Source: an uncultured Bacteroidales bacterium
GTDB taxonomy: Bacteria > Bacteroidota > Bacteroidia > Bacteroidales > Paludibacteraceae
DNA: 37,008 nt
NCBI GenBank assembly: GCA_902780235.1
Contig: CACZEL010000031.1
Location: 1 to 37,008 of the forward strand
Direction of reading: 5' to 3'
This document shows, piece after piece, positions 16,087 through 26,200 of the stretch (the stretch's first letter is position 1; every line of letters starts with the position of its first letter). The notes beneath the pieces were generated by a model. That model saw nothing but the letters and a program-made list of their open reading frames with translations, did not search any database and had not been told where the DNA came from. The translations under genes were made by a program, and so were the position numbers.

Positions 16087-18591
16087 TCAATTCAGTTTAA
16101 AGATTCCTTTATGTCCTTTCTTCAGGATGAACGTACATTGTCCGGCAAAGGCATGCATATGCGGTTCGACGAACGAATCCAGACAGGCGGCATCGCCGTT
16201 CGCCGCTGCGATGAATCCCTCTCCTTCGTAGGTGATGAGGTTATCGGCATGCGGACAGAGATTACCCGCTTTATCCACCACGCGTACCGTCATATAGCAT
16301 AGTTCCTCGGGGTGCTCGTCTTTGTTCGCCCATATAACGTCCAGATGGTCGGGTTCACCGGCGGTCTTCACGATCTCACGTGCGGCTTCTTTGCCGTTTG
16401 CGTCGTATGCCACGACCTCTATCTGTCCGGCTTCGAACGGGATATCGAACCACATCAGACGATAGCGCGGCAATAGTTCCGGTCGCGGTGCACTACCCCA
16501 CCATGGTACTTCGAATTCCGCTACTTGCGGCATCGCGCTGACGCCCTCGATGCGTTCCCCTTGGGCGAGTCGTTCGGTCTCTTCGGCCGTCGCATGACGC
16601 AGTTGACCATAACTCTTGCCGTTGACGAAGAGCTCTGCACTCGGATAAGAGGTATAGCAGAAGACGGGCACGAGGTCGCCTTCGTTCCAGTTCCAATGCG
16701 GCAAGAGATGTAAGGTCGCGTCCTTCGTGTTCCACTGGCTGCGATAGAGCCAGTAGCGGTCTTTAGGGATAGACGCCAGATCGATGATACCGAAATATGA
16801 ACTATGACTCGGCCATGCGTCCGTATCGTACGGCGAAGGTTCGCCGAGGTAGTCAAATCCCGTCCAGACGAACTGCCCAAGCGTCCAGTCGTAGTCTTCC
16901 TGAAGTTGGAAATCCTGTTCCGGCAGTCCCGACCACGCGCAGTATTCCACGTCGTAACCGGAAGATTGGTTGTCGGCATAGTGCGCGTCCGGCTGAATAA
17001 CGGCAGGGGTCTTATAGACACCGCGACTCGAGACGGTAGATGCGGTCTCGGAACCGAGGATCATCTTCTGCGGCAGTTTATTATAGGCATCATGATAGTA
17101 GGCGGTACGGTAATTGAAGCCCGGCAGTTCGACCGCAGCACCGAATCCGTTCTCGATCACCTGTTTCGCCTGATCCATACCGTTGGTGACGGGACGGGTC
17201 GGATCTAACTCATGGAAGAGTGCCTGCAGGTCGGTTACAATAGCGATACCGTCATCAAGCACTTGGTTCCACACCTCGTTGCCGGACGACCACAGCATGA
17301 CAGAAGCGTTATTGCGGTAGTGCTTCACCATGTTCGTGATATCCCATTTCCACCAATCGTTGAACTCTTTGTTATAGTCGTTCTCGGTCTTGCCCCGGTT
17401 CCAGACGTCGAAGGGTTCGATCATCATCATCATACCCATCTCGTCGCATAGTTCGACTAACTGCGGATCCGGCATGTTATGGCTGGTACGGATCGCATCA
17501 CAACCCATATCCTGCAGCATCGCTATCTGATGCCGCAAGGCGTCCTTATGCACTGCCGCACCGAGCGGACCGAGATCATGGTGGTTGCATACCCCTTTGA
17601 ACTTACGGGTCACACCATTGAGTTGGAAACCGTGCTCTGGGGTATAAGAGATCGAACGGATACCGAAGGTAGTATTGACTTCGTCAAGGATGGCTGTTGG
17701 CTGTTGGCTTTTGGCTGTTGGCTGTTTGCTGTTGGCTATTGGCTTATACACTCTCGTTCTCGCCGTATATAAATGCGGCGTTTCGGGAGACCAGAGATGC
17801 GGGTTCTGCACCTCTGCACTACCCTCCTGTCCTTCTATCGAGGCAACGACTTTGCCGTTATAGAGTATCTCTGTCTGAATACGGAGTCCTTCATTCATTA
17901 ACTCCTTCATTCGTTCACTCGTTACCTCTTCCACCCCGTTCTGCAGTTCGACTGCCAACGTCACAAGGGCTTTTTCTTTGCTTACCTCGGGTGTACGCAC
18001 TAGCACACCGAAGGTCGGGATATGAATCGGATCGGTCTCGATGAGGTGCACATTGCGGTACAAGCCTGCACCCGGGTACCAACGGCTCTGCTGAGGTTTG
18101 TTCTCCAGATAGACATCGATATCCACGCTGTCGCCAGTGATCAGTTCCGGCAGGATATAGCAGTCGAAGGTGTTATACCCGTACGGCCAATAGCATACTT
18201 CTTCGCCATTCACATACACGTCCGCATGCGACATGGCACCATCGATAACAAGGGTGTAGAAGCGTTCTTTGTGAACGGCTACGCGGGTATGATAATGTCC
18301 TTTGCCCATCCACGGGAGTCCACCGCTACGACCGGTTTTCCATGTCGGTTCTCGTTCGCCGTTCTGCCATACGATGACCTCTTGCAGGTCGTTCGCACGG
18401 TCAAAAGGTCCGCTGATCGACCAATCATGCGGAACGGTTACCTCCTCCCAAACGGGGTTCTCCGTCGTGTCCTGCGTGAACTGCCATTGGCGCAGCAAAG
18501 TATCCGTACGAACGGGCTGCTTCGGTGAGCATGCACTGAGACACAAGATCGCACACACCAACAATGTATAAATGAAGTTAATGCCTTTCAT
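16087..18591 (-). CDS. GH2 beta-galactosidase lipoprotein
   Basis: The 834-aa protein has a lipoprotein signal ending LSAC (Cys21), so it is anchored to a membrane. Domains in order are: a sugar-binding beta domain (about 30-200), an immunoglobulin-like domain (about 205-310), a TIM barrel (about 315-600), and a C-terminal extension with DUF4982-like and further beta domains (to 834). The acid/base is Glu439 in SSGNEVW and the nucleophile Glu515 in LGSETAS. This matches bacterial GH2 beta-galactosidases that trim galactose from oligosaccharides. Its place between galM and GH53 makes galacto-oligosaccharides the likely substrate. A heptad repeat (17691-17746) and an octad repeat (17889-17928) are inserted in the Ig-like region. 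Substrate is inferred from context. Confidence 0.9.
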   Translation of the reverse strand: MKGINFIYTLLVCAILCLSACSPKQPVRTDTLLRQWQFTQDTTENPVWEEVTVPHDWSISGPFDRANDLQEVIVWQNGEREPTWKTGRSGGLPWMGKGHYHTRVAVHKERFYTLVIDGAMSHADVYVNGEEVCYWPYGYNTFDCYILPELITGDSVDIDVYLENKPQQSRWYPGAGLYRNVHLIETDPIHIPTFGVLVRTPEVSKEKALVTLAVELQNGVEEVTSERMKELMNEGLRIQTEILYNGKVVASIEGQEGSAEVQNPHLWSPETPHLYTARTRVYKPIANSKQPTAKSQQPTAILDEVNTTFGIRSISYTPEHGFQLNGVTRKFKGVCNHHDLGPLGAAVHKDALRHQIAMLQDMGCDAIRTSHNMPDPQLVELCDEMGMMMMIEPFDVWNRGKTENDYNKEFNDWWKWDITNMVKHYRNNASVMLWSSGNEVWNQVLDDGIAIVTDLQALFHELDPTRPVTNGMDQAKQVIENGFGAAVELPGFNYRTAYYHDAYNKLPQKMILGSETASTVSSRGVYKTPAVIQPDAHYADNQSSGYDVEYCAWSGLPEQDFQLQEDYDWTLGQFVWTGFDYLGEPSPYDTDAWPSHSSYFGIIDLASIPKDRYWLYRSQWNTKDATLHLLPHWNWNEGDLVPVFCYTSYPSAELFVNGKSYGQLRHATAEETERLAQGERIEGVSAMPQVAEFEVPWWGSAPRPELLPRYRLMWFDIPFEAGQIEVVAYDANGKEAAREIVKTAGEPDHLDVIWANKDEHPEELCYMTVRVVDKAGNLCPHADNLITYEGEGFIAAANGDAACLDSFVEPHMHAFAGQCTFILKKGHKGIFKLN
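17691..17746. repeat. Eight tandem heptads inside the GH2 gene
   Basis: Eight units of TGGCTGT or one-base variants lie end to end on the plus strand. In the GH2 frame they encode the ANSKQPTAKSQQPTA stretch near residue 282-300, at the join of the Ig-like domain and the barrel. Confidence 0.9.
17889..17928. repeat. Five tandem octads inside the GH2 gene
   Basis: CTTCATTC, ATTAACTC, CTTCATTC, GTTCACTC and GTTACCTC form an 8-bp periodic array coding SERMKELMNEG. The units match the octads at 30550-30589 in an unrelated gene. Confidence 0.75.
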
Positions 18592-18619
18592 CTTTCAACT
18601 TTCAACTTTCAACTTTCAA
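18592..18619. repeat. Four CTTTCAA heptads at the galM-GH2 junction
   Basis: Four perfect units run to the base before the GH2 ATG. On the minus strand TTGAAAG provides the TGA stop of galM (18616-18618) and a purine-rich GAAAG before the GH2 start. Confidence 0.9.
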
Positions 18620-19611
18620 CTAAACCTATATTCAGTCGTTTCGTCGAGTTTCTCGCCCGGCATCAATACGACATTCGGGAAATCGTCATGATGCACGCTG
18701 TCAGGCCATTGTTGGGCTTCGAGGCATACCGCATGTTTCTCGTCATACATCGTGCCGCTCTTACCGACATGCTGCTCAATGAAATTGCCGGTATAGACCT
18801 GCAGCCCCTTCATCGTGGTCCAGCACTCCATCGTGCGTCCGTCGGCCTGCAAGGTGCATGCATGACGCAGTTGCTTAGGCGCATCGTGTGCACAGATACA
18901 CCAGTTATTATCGATACCTTTCCACGGTTTGAAGAACGGATCGTTCATGCGATCACCCAAACGTGTCGGTTGACGGAAATCCATCGGCGTACCTTCTACC
19001 GGTTGGATCTCACCGGTCGGACAGGTCCATTCGTCGAAGGGCGTAAACCGATCCGCAAAGACTTGCAGCACATGGTCATCCACCTTGCCGCTTGCTTCGC
19101 CGGCCAAGTTGAAATAGGCATGGTTGGTCATCGCCACGAGGGTCGGAGCGTCCGTCTTCGCCTCATAGTGAATGACCAAACGGTTATCTTTGGTCGCCGT
19201 ATAAGTGACCCACACATCGAGATTGCCGGGATAGCCTTCTTCGCCGTCTTTGGAACGGTAATGGAGGGTTATCTCAAACGCACTCTGCGCCGTTACTTCC
19301 CATATCTTGGCATTGAAGCCTTCGAGTCCGCCGTGCAGGCTGTTCGGACCGTTGTTGATCGGAACACTGTATTCTAAATCCTGAATACGGAATACTCCGC
19401 CCTTGATACGGTTCGCCACACGCCCGCAGACGGCATTGAAATAGGTCTCTTGCGTACGCCATTCTTCGGCGGTCTTGAAACCTAACACGATGTCCTTCAC
19501 TTCGCCTTGGCGATTCGCCACGAGTAGCTTGGTGATCTTCGCGCCGAGATTGGAGATCTCCACTTTCAGTCCACCGCTGCTCTTAATGGTATAAAACTGT
19601 ATAGCCTTCAT
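18616..19611 (-). CDS. galM: Aldose 1-epimerase (galactose mutarotase)
   Basis: The 331-aa protein starts at ATG 19611. A TTG five codons upstream lies within the heptad repeat and is not needed. It has NGPNSLHGG near residue 86, the catalytic His164 in TNHAYFNL and the catalytic Glu298 in CLEAQQWP, with a HHDDFPN motif after it. GalM converts beta- to alpha-D-galactose for galactokinase, the first step of the Leloir route. There is no signal peptide, so it is cytoplasmic. It lies between galK and GH2 in the operon with short junctions, which supports galactose as the end product of the degradation. Confidence 0.93.
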   Translation of the reverse strand: MKAIQFYTIKSSGGLKVEISNLGAKITKLLVANRQGEVKDIVLGFKTAEEWRTQETYFNAVCGRVANRIKGGVFRIQDLEYSVPINNGPNSLHGGLEGFNAKIWEVTAQSAFEITLHYRSKDGEEGYPGNLDVWVTYTATKDNRLVIHYEAKTDAPTLVAMTNHAYFNLAGEASGKVDDHVLQVFADRFTPFDEWTCPTGEIQPVEGTPMDFRQPTRLGDRMNDPFFKPWKGIDNNWCICAHDAPKQLRHACTLQADGRTMECWTTMKGLQVYTGNFIEQHVGKSGTMYDEKHAVCLEAQQWPDSVHHDDFPNVVLMPGEKLDETTEYRFS

Positions 19612-19612
19612 C

Positions 19613-19647
19613 CTTTCAACTTTCAACTTTCAACTTTCAACTTTCAC
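19613..19647. repeat. CTTTCAA heptads at the galK-galM junction
   Basis: Four perfect units and one variant (CTTTCAC) fill the whole junction up to two bases before the galM ATG. On the minus strand they give repeated GAAAG, a possible set of ribosome sites. Confidence 0.9.
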
Positions 19648-19648
19648 C

Positions 19649-20827
19649 TTACACTCTACGACTACCGTCGCCGATGACTACCGGGATGATGACAGGCTTA
19701 TGTCCGTATTTGGCTTCGAATGCTTCAACAGCATGTTTAGTGAAGGTATCGTACAGTTCGTCTTTGACGAGGTTGATGGTACAACCACCGAAACCGCCGC
19801 CCATGATACGGGAGCCGGTGACACCGCACTCTTTGGCGATATCGTTGAGGAAATCGAGTTCTTCGCAGCTCACTTCGTATTCTTTACTCAACCCCTCGTG
19901 GGTGCGGTACATCTGACGTCCTACTTCTTCGTAGTTCCCCTTGAGGAGTGCGTCGCAGACAGCGAGGACACGGTCTTTCTCACCGAGAACGAAGGTAGCC
20001 CGTTGGATATCTTCCGAAGAGCAGGTAGTTTTAACAGCCTCTAAATCTTCCCAAGAACAATCACGCAGGGTCTCTATCTTACGATCGGGATGAAGGGCTT
20101 GGATCGCTTTGGTGACGTTCTCGCAAGAACGGCGACGGTCGTTATAAGGTGAACCGGCCAGTTCATGCTTGACACAAGAGTTAACAAGAACGAGTTTATA
20201 ACCCTTCGGATCAAACGGGAAATACTCGAACTCACGACTGCGGCAGTCAAGGCGCATGAGTTTGCCTGCCTGACCGAAGACGGAAGCGAACTGGTCCATG
20301 ATTCCGCAGTTGCATCCGATATACTTATGCTCGGTAGCCTGACCGGCAAGTACCATATCCCACTTGGAGATCGAACCGCCGAACTGCTCGTTCAAACCGA
20401 AAGCGAAACAGCTCTCCAGAGCTGCAGACGAAGACATTCCTGCTCCGAGGGGCACATCACCGGCAAAGACAGTATCAAAACCGCGAACGGCTACACCTCG
20501 TTCGATGAGTTCGCGCGCCACACCATAGACGAAACGCAAGCAGGTCTCTTTCGGTCCGTTGGGATCATTCACCGGCCACTCGCCATACTCGTTGAGATCG
20601 ATCGAATAAGCACGCACGATGTCGGTGTCATTCGGACGGATTACAGCCATGATACCCTGCTGTACGGCGCCCGGGAAGACGAAACCGCCGTTATAGTCGG
20701 TATGTTCACCGATAAGGTTAATACGGCCCGGAGAGGCATATACGGCAGGATTTGTCATTTGACATTTGTCGTTGGTCATTGGACCGAATTTGTCTGCAAA
20801 AGCAGCGATAAGTTGTTGTTTGTTCAT
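19649..20827 (-). CDS. galK: Galactokinase
   Basis: The 392-aa GHMP kinase has the signature PGRINLIGEHTDYNGGFVFP (about 34-53), the ATP loop PLGAGMSSSAALE (about 130-142) and the C-terminal GGGFGGCTINLV (about 345-356). It phosphorylates alpha-D-galactose at C1 with ATP in the cytoplasm. An oddity is the N terminus between ADKFG and VYASPGRIN: it carries an extra PMTNDKCQMTN encoded by heptad repeats at 20754-20781, which usual galactokinases lack. It lies 10 bp after the nucleotidyltransferase gene, and translation is probably coupled. The assignment is firm. Confidence 0.95.
   Translation of the reverse strand: MNKQQLIAAFADKFGPMTNDKCQMTNPAVYASPGRINLIGEHTDYNGGFVFPGAVQQGIMAVIRPNDTDIVRAYSIDLNEYGEWPVNDPNGPKETCLRFVYGVARELIERGVAVRGFDTVFAGDVPLGAGMSSSAALESCFAFGLNEQFGGSISKWDMVLAGQATEHKYIGCNCGIMDQFASVFGQAGKLMRLDCRSREFEYFPFDPKGYKLVLVNSCVKHELAGSPYNDRRRSCENVTKAIQALHPDRKIETLRDCSWEDLEAVKTTCSSEDIQRATFVLGEKDRVLAVCDALLKGNYEEVGRQMYRTHEGLSKEYEVSCEELDFLNDIAKECGVTGSRIMGGGFGGCTINLVKDELYDTFTKHAVEAFEAKYGHKPVIIPVVIGDGSRRV
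20754..20781. repeat. Heptad repeat inside the galK N terminus
   Basis: GTCATTT, GACATTT, GTCGTTG and GTCATTG are four 7-bp units encoding MTNDKCQMTN in the galactokinase. They sit just before the first conserved motif. Confidence 0.8.
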
Positions 20828-20837
20828 AGTGCAAAAT

Positions 20838-21740
20838 TTAAAATAAGGGAGATGGATAGATGCCTTTTTCTACCAGTTCTGCGAACTTGGCTACCACCTG
20901 CGGACGGTCCGAGGCGTAGGTCACGCCGAACCACTTGGACGGCGTATCGAGTACGCGGCACGTAGCCTTACCCGAATGGATCAGCACATCCACCATCAGC
21001 GGAATAAAGAACTCCGATTTGAGTTCCTGACCATGCTCCTTGAGGAAAGAAACGAAATAATCTTCGGAATACTTGAAATAGTCCGGCGTGAACGCCCACA
21101 TGTTCATCGACACCGGCGTATTGTCTTCTACCGCCGTCTTACCGTCTTCCTCGATATAGCGGATCACGCCGTCTTCTTCACGCAGGATCTTCGTGCGCTC
21201 GGTCACCTTCGTCAGATAGCCATTCTCGTCGGTCTCGCATACGCCGCGGGCTACCGTTCCGGACTCGGACAGCGTGTTCGCTACGCGATAACCTACCATC
21301 GCATACTGACCCTCCTTGCCCTCAATCGAGCAGAGATAATCGGCCAGAACCTTAAAACTCTCACGACCGTAGTAATCATCGGCATTGATGACCGCAAACG
21401 GCTCGTGGATAACGTCCTTACCCATCAGTACGGCATGGTTCGTGCCCCATGGTTTCTCGCGCCCTTCGGGAACCGTAAATCCTGCCGGAAGATTATCGAG
21501 ATCTTGGAACACCAGTTCAACCGGAATACGATTCTCGTACTTGGAAACGATCTTCTCGCGGAAATCCTGTTCAAAGACGCGGCGGATGACAAAGACCACT
21601 TTGCCGAAGCCTGCCTGTATGGCATCGTAAATACTGTAATCCATGATGGTCTCTCCGTGGGGGCCAAGACCGTCCAACTGTTTGAGACCTCCGTAACGGC
21701 TGCCCATTCCCGCAGCCAAAACAAATAATGTCGGTTTCAT
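20838..21740 (-). CDS. Sugar-phosphate nucleotidyltransferase, candidate for the uridylyl step
   Basis: The 300-aa protein has an NTP-transferase fold: LAAGMGSRYGGLKQ at 8-21 binds the nucleotide and INADDYYGRE (about 119-128) carries the metal-binding aspartates. A later FFIPLMVDVLIHSGK and WFGVTYASDRP complete a pattern like GlmU- or RmlA-type enzymes without an acyltransferase domain. It sits directly before galK in a galactan operon with no galT. Gal-1-P uridylyltransferase activity with UTP would fill that gap, but this is inference. Glucose-1-phosphate or another hexose phosphate is possible. It is cytoplasmic, with no signal peptide. Confidence 0.85.
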   Translation of the reverse strand: MKPTLFVLAAGMGSRYGGLKQLDGLGPHGETIMDYSIYDAIQAGFGKVVFVIRRVFEQDFREKIVSKYENRIPVELVFQDLDNLPAGFTVPEGREKPWGTNHAVLMGKDVIHEPFAVINADDYYGRESFKVLADYLCSIEGKEGQYAMVGYRVANTLSESGTVARGVCETDENGYLTKVTERTKILREEDGVIRYIEEDGKTAVEDNTPVSMNMWAFTPDYFKYSEDYFVSFLKEHGQELKSEFFIPLMVDVLIHSGKATCRVLDTPSKWFGVTYASDRPQVVAKFAELVEKGIYPSPLF

Positions 21741-21780
21741 ATCACTTTAAGAATTCTATTTAACGTATAGGAGTTGATTA

Positions 21781-23280
21781 TTAATATCCGGGATTTTGTT
21801 GAATAGCAGACTTGGATTCATCGATGAAAGTCTGCGGGATCGGATAACGGTTATGAACGTTCGTCACCGTGTAGTACGAAGCACCCGAAGCATTGGCTGC
21901 AGCAATACGGGCATTGGCATAGTCTGCATATTTGCCAAAGCGGATCAGATCCTGACGACGTAATCCTTCAAGGTAGAACTCATGTCCGCGTTCAGCGAGG
22001 ATCGCTGTGAGGAAATCATCGGTCGTATAACCCATGATGTCGCCTAATCCGGCACGGCGACGCACTTGGTTGAGATAGCCTTCGGCTTCACTGTTTACAC
22101 CGCTGTTACGTGCGATACATTCCGCAAGAGAAAGGAGGATATCTGAATAGCGATAGATAACGAGGTCATTACCTGCCTGCGCACCGGTCATATTGGGATC
22201 GATGCTGTATTTGAGCGGCAGGGGTCCGTATTTGAGTTGGTTGGAATTGGTTTTATCGGTATATCGACCGTTAATGGACACATAATCCGTATGGATACAT
22301 TCCAATCGTTTGTCGGTCGGTTTGAACGTGTTATAGAAATCCCACGGCATAACGTATCCACCCCATCCTGCGGACTTGTCAGCCCACGGCATATCGGCAG
22401 GCAGGATCTCAGCGATCATGTAGTTGGATGTCCATGAAGCAGAACTGTTACAAGGCACGCAGAGAATGATCTCGTTATTATCGGCATTGTTGATATTGAA
22501 GACATCGGCATAATTGGCTTGCAAGCCATAGACACCAAGGTCCATGATGTCGCGGCATAGTTGTTCGGCTTCGACGAACTTACCCTGTATCATCCGGTAT
22601 TTGAGCAGGATGGTCATGGCGATACCTTTGGTCATACGTCCGCGCGGGGCCGTCTGAGGCAAGTTGGCGATCGCGTAGTTGAGATCCGCACTCATGACGG
22701 AATCGTATTGCGCCTCGGTAAGGCGACCGATATAGTTGAACGTAAGCGGGTCATCGAGTTGTGCATCCGTTGCTACCGGTACGGGTCCGAAATTATCGTA
22801 CAGGTATAGTCCCATCCATCCGCGAAGAGCACAAGCCTCAGCCGCGTAATGGATTTTGGCTTCTTCGGGTGCTTCGGACGCGAGGATACGGCGCGTCACG
22901 TTGCGCGCTTTGCTCATAAACTGGTAGTGCGCAAAGGCGTTATAGAAATAACCGGAGATAGAACTGGTGGAGTTATCTTTCCACTGCTGGTAATAGAGCA
23001 CATCGGCCTCCCATCCCCAGCAGGACCACAGCACATCGGTGGTCATGTCCGACATAACCTGGTAGCCGCCGTAGTTAGCGCCATAGATACCTTCTCCGTT
23101 CCAATAGCCGGTGCCGAACTCATACATAAGGGCATTGACCATCAGTTTGAGGTCGTTCTCGGTCTTCGGATAGTCTTCGGGGTAAATCTCCGTATAGTCT
23201 TCGCGATAGAGATCGCAAGACGCAAGGGACAAAGTGACAATGTACAATGTACAAAGTATTTTATATATTTTCGTTCTCAT
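21781..23280 (-). CDS. SusD/RagB-family glycan-binding lipoprotein
   Basis: The 499-aa protein has a lipoprotein signal ending SLASC (Cys22). It is typical of SusD in length and in pattern: an N-terminal helical TPR-like region with NALMYEFGTGYW, a middle segment ARNVTRRI with YLYDNFGPVPV, and a C-terminal part ending AERGHEFYLEGLRRQDLIRFGKY and the VHNRYPIPQ motif. SusD forms the lid of the SusC barrel on the outer face of the outer membrane. It follows susC by 5 bp. Its signal-peptide core LCTLYIVTLSL is encoded by 7-bp repeats. The ligand, galactan oligosaccharide, is inferred from the GH53 neighbours. Confidence 0.94.
   Translation of the reverse strand: MRTKIYKILCTLYIVTLSLASCDLYREDYTEIYPEDYPKTENDLKLMVNALMYEFGTGYWNGEGIYGANYGGYQVMSDMTTDVLWSCWGWEADVLYYQQWKDNSTSSISGYFYNAFAHYQFMSKARNVTRRILASEAPEEAKIHYAAEACALRGWMGLYLYDNFGPVPVATDAQLDDPLTFNYIGRLTEAQYDSVMSADLNYAIANLPQTAPRGRMTKGIAMTILLKYRMIQGKFVEAEQLCRDIMDLGVYGLQANYADVFNINNADNNEIILCVPCNSSASWTSNYMIAEILPADMPWADKSAGWGGYVMPWDFYNTFKPTDKRLECIHTDYVSINGRYTDKTNSNQLKYGPLPLKYSIDPNMTGAQAGNDLVIYRYSDILLSLAECIARNSGVNSEAEGYLNQVRRRAGLGDIMGYTTDDFLTAILAERGHEFYLEGLRRQDLIRFGKYADYANARIAAANASGASYYTVTNVHNRYPIPQTFIDESKSAIQQNPGY
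23224..23256. repeat. Heptad repeat encoding the SusD signal peptide core
   Basis: On the minus strand CTTTGTA, CATTGTA and CATTGTC, followed by ACTTTGTC, encode LCTLYIVTLS. A diverged version at 26298-26330 encodes the equivalent part of SusC, and similar plus-strand strings occur at 1211 and 3644. Confidence 0.65.
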
Positions 23281-23285
23281 AATCG

Positions 23286-26200
23286 TTAGAATTTGAAGTT
23301 AAGACCAATAGCACCGGATATCTGGTTGGGGTATGCACCGATGCCGTTACCGGTTTCAGGATCCATACCCTTGTACGGTGTCAGCACAGCCACATTACGC
23401 ACGGCAGCATAGATACGTGCCGACTTGACATAACCTTTGAACCATTTGAGGGGGAAATTATACCCGAGCGATATGTTATCCAAACGAAGATACCACGCGC
23501 TCTTGCAGAAATAGTTGGAAGAAGACGGATCGATACCGGAGTTTGCTTCCGCTACACCGGGTAGCGTACCGTCTTGATGTTGGTACGTCCAGCGGTCGCT
23601 TACCGCAGACAACGCATTGACACCGTAGGTCAGATCCGAGATACCATACGCAGACTGATAGAGAATGTCGTTCTGCTTATGGCCGTTGAGCGAACCGTAG
23701 ATATAGATATTGAGGTCAAAATCCCAGATACGGAACGTGTTGTTGAACGAGAAGGGGATCGGGGTCGTGTTGTACAACTTGACCATATCCATCTGGTCCA
23801 GTTTACCATCGGGTTTACCGGAGTGAACATACCGTCCCTGCTCATCGCGTTTGGGTGTCACGCCATCGGCTTCATACACATATCCGTCGATATCCAGATA
23901 CTTGATCGCGCCGGGTTGCGAGTTGGGCAAGTGGGCATACGATTCACCGGCTTGGATCAGTCCGTCCGTCTTATACCCGTACACGTTACCCCACTCTTCT
24001 TCCCATTCTTGGTACGGAAGCGGGACGAAATCCGGATCGCGGGCTATCGTCTTGTTGCGATAGTACGAGAAGCAGATATCGCTGCTCCAACCGAAATATT
24101 TCGTATCTACATTGACCGTATGGAGACTTAGCTCGACACCACGGCTGCGATAGACCTCTTTGGAGTTGTAGTCGATTGTGTTCACTTCGTTGTAACTCAT
24201 CAGGTACTTGGTCAGGATAACATCGGTACGCAGACGCTGGTAGAACTCAAGCGTACCGGAGAGACGTCCTTTGAAGAAACCGAAATCGAGTGCCACATTG
24301 GCATCGGACAGGGTCTCCCATTTGAGATCGGGGTTACCAAGTTTCTTGAGGTTGATACCGTTGACGAGGTTGCCGTCGATGACGTACGTGCCTCGGCTGA
24401 TACCATAGATCGTATTGATACCGGTGAGCGAACCGGCATTACCGGTCTGACCGTAACCGCCACGCAGTTTGAGATCTGAGAGCCATGTCGCATTCTGCAG
24501 GAACGGTTCTTCGCTGATACGCCAAGCGAGGCTGACACCGGGGAAGACACCCCATTGGTGTTTGGGGGAGAAATTGGATGATCCATCGACACGGATGTTG
24601 AAGGTGACGATATAGCGATTGAGGGCTGTATAGGCAGCACGTCCGATGAAGGAAGCCATTTGGCTTGATCCTTTGGAAGACCAGATATTAGGGTTCTCTG
24701 ATTCGGATGTACCTATGTTATTCATCAATGCGCCATCGGTAGGGAAGTTGTTTGCGACTATACCATGTCCGTCCCACATGCGTTTCTTCCATTCCCAACC
24801 GGCCATGACGCTCAACTCATGCTGATCATTCCAGTTATGCGCATAAGTAGCCGTCGCATTCACGATACCGAGTTTGGAATTACTGGTCTGCTTAGAGGCC
24901 TGACCTCCATAAGAAGCACCCTTGAGCGTCGTAGTAGGAATATATTGGTCACGACCGGCAAAATTCATGTCAATACCTCCGGTAGCACGAATCGTAAGGT
25001 CCTTGATGGGCTTGATCTCCATATAACCGGTAAGGAACACATCGCGGGAATAAGATTGATCGGTGATGTCCAGCAGACTGACCGGATTAGGGTACACATT
25101 GGGGCGATCGGGGTTGTCGGCGTAGGTACCATCGGCATTATGGACCGGAACGGTGGGGTTGAATGTCATCGCCGAGTAGATAAGCGCTGCATCAGACTGG
25201 CGTGCATCGCCGAGAGGCACATCATTGTACTTAAGACTTGTGAAGGAAGTATTTAATCCCACCCGAACATATTTGCCGAAGTCCTGATCGAGGTTAATAC
25301 GTCCCGTAAAACGGCGCATGTCGTTGTTCTTCGCAATACCTTTATGGTCGTATATGCCGAGAGAAACGAGGTATTTGGTCTTTTCGCTACCACCATTGAC
25401 ACTGATGTTATGCTCATTCACCATACCGGTACGCGTTACCTGTTTCATCCAATTGGTACCCTTTCCGACAAAATTATCGATCTGCGCCTGCGTATAGCGT
25501 TGTTCATCGGTTCTGCCTAACTCATCAAAGACTCTATTCTGCTCCGTCATGAATCCGCGGGCGTCCAAGAACTCAGGCACGTCTTTCATTGTCTGGAAAG
25601 CGACCGAACCGGAGTACGACACTTCGGGTTTGGCTTGCTTACCGCGTTTGGTAGTAATGAGGATGACACCTCCGGAAGCGTCCGAACCGTAGATAGATGC
25701 TGCAGACGCATCCTTGAGCACGTTGATCGTCTCGATATCATCGGGGGAGATATTGATCAGACCGTTATCTTTTTCTGCTCCGCTATACCCCGTTCCGCTG
25801 GCAGGTGCACCGGAGGACACTTGCGGAATACCATCGATGACGACAAGCGGTTTTTGTCCGGACAGACCACCACGTATGACGATGTCGAGTCCCGAACCCG
25901 GGCTTGCGGATTTGGCTGCAATGTTCATACCGGCTGTACGACCGCGCAGCATCTCACCTACAGAGGCGGAAGCTGCTTTGGGCAGTTCATCTGCTTTGAC
26001 CATTTCTACCGAACCGGATATATTACTTTTCTTGGATGCTCCGTAACCGATGACCACCACTTCGTCGAGTGCTTTGGTATCGGAAACCAATACGATGTGC
26101 ATATTCGCTTTTGCCGCTATGTGCTGCGTAGTATAACCTACGTAAGAGATGATGAGTGTCTTTCCGACCTCGGCATCGATCGTGAAGTTACCGTCGAAGT

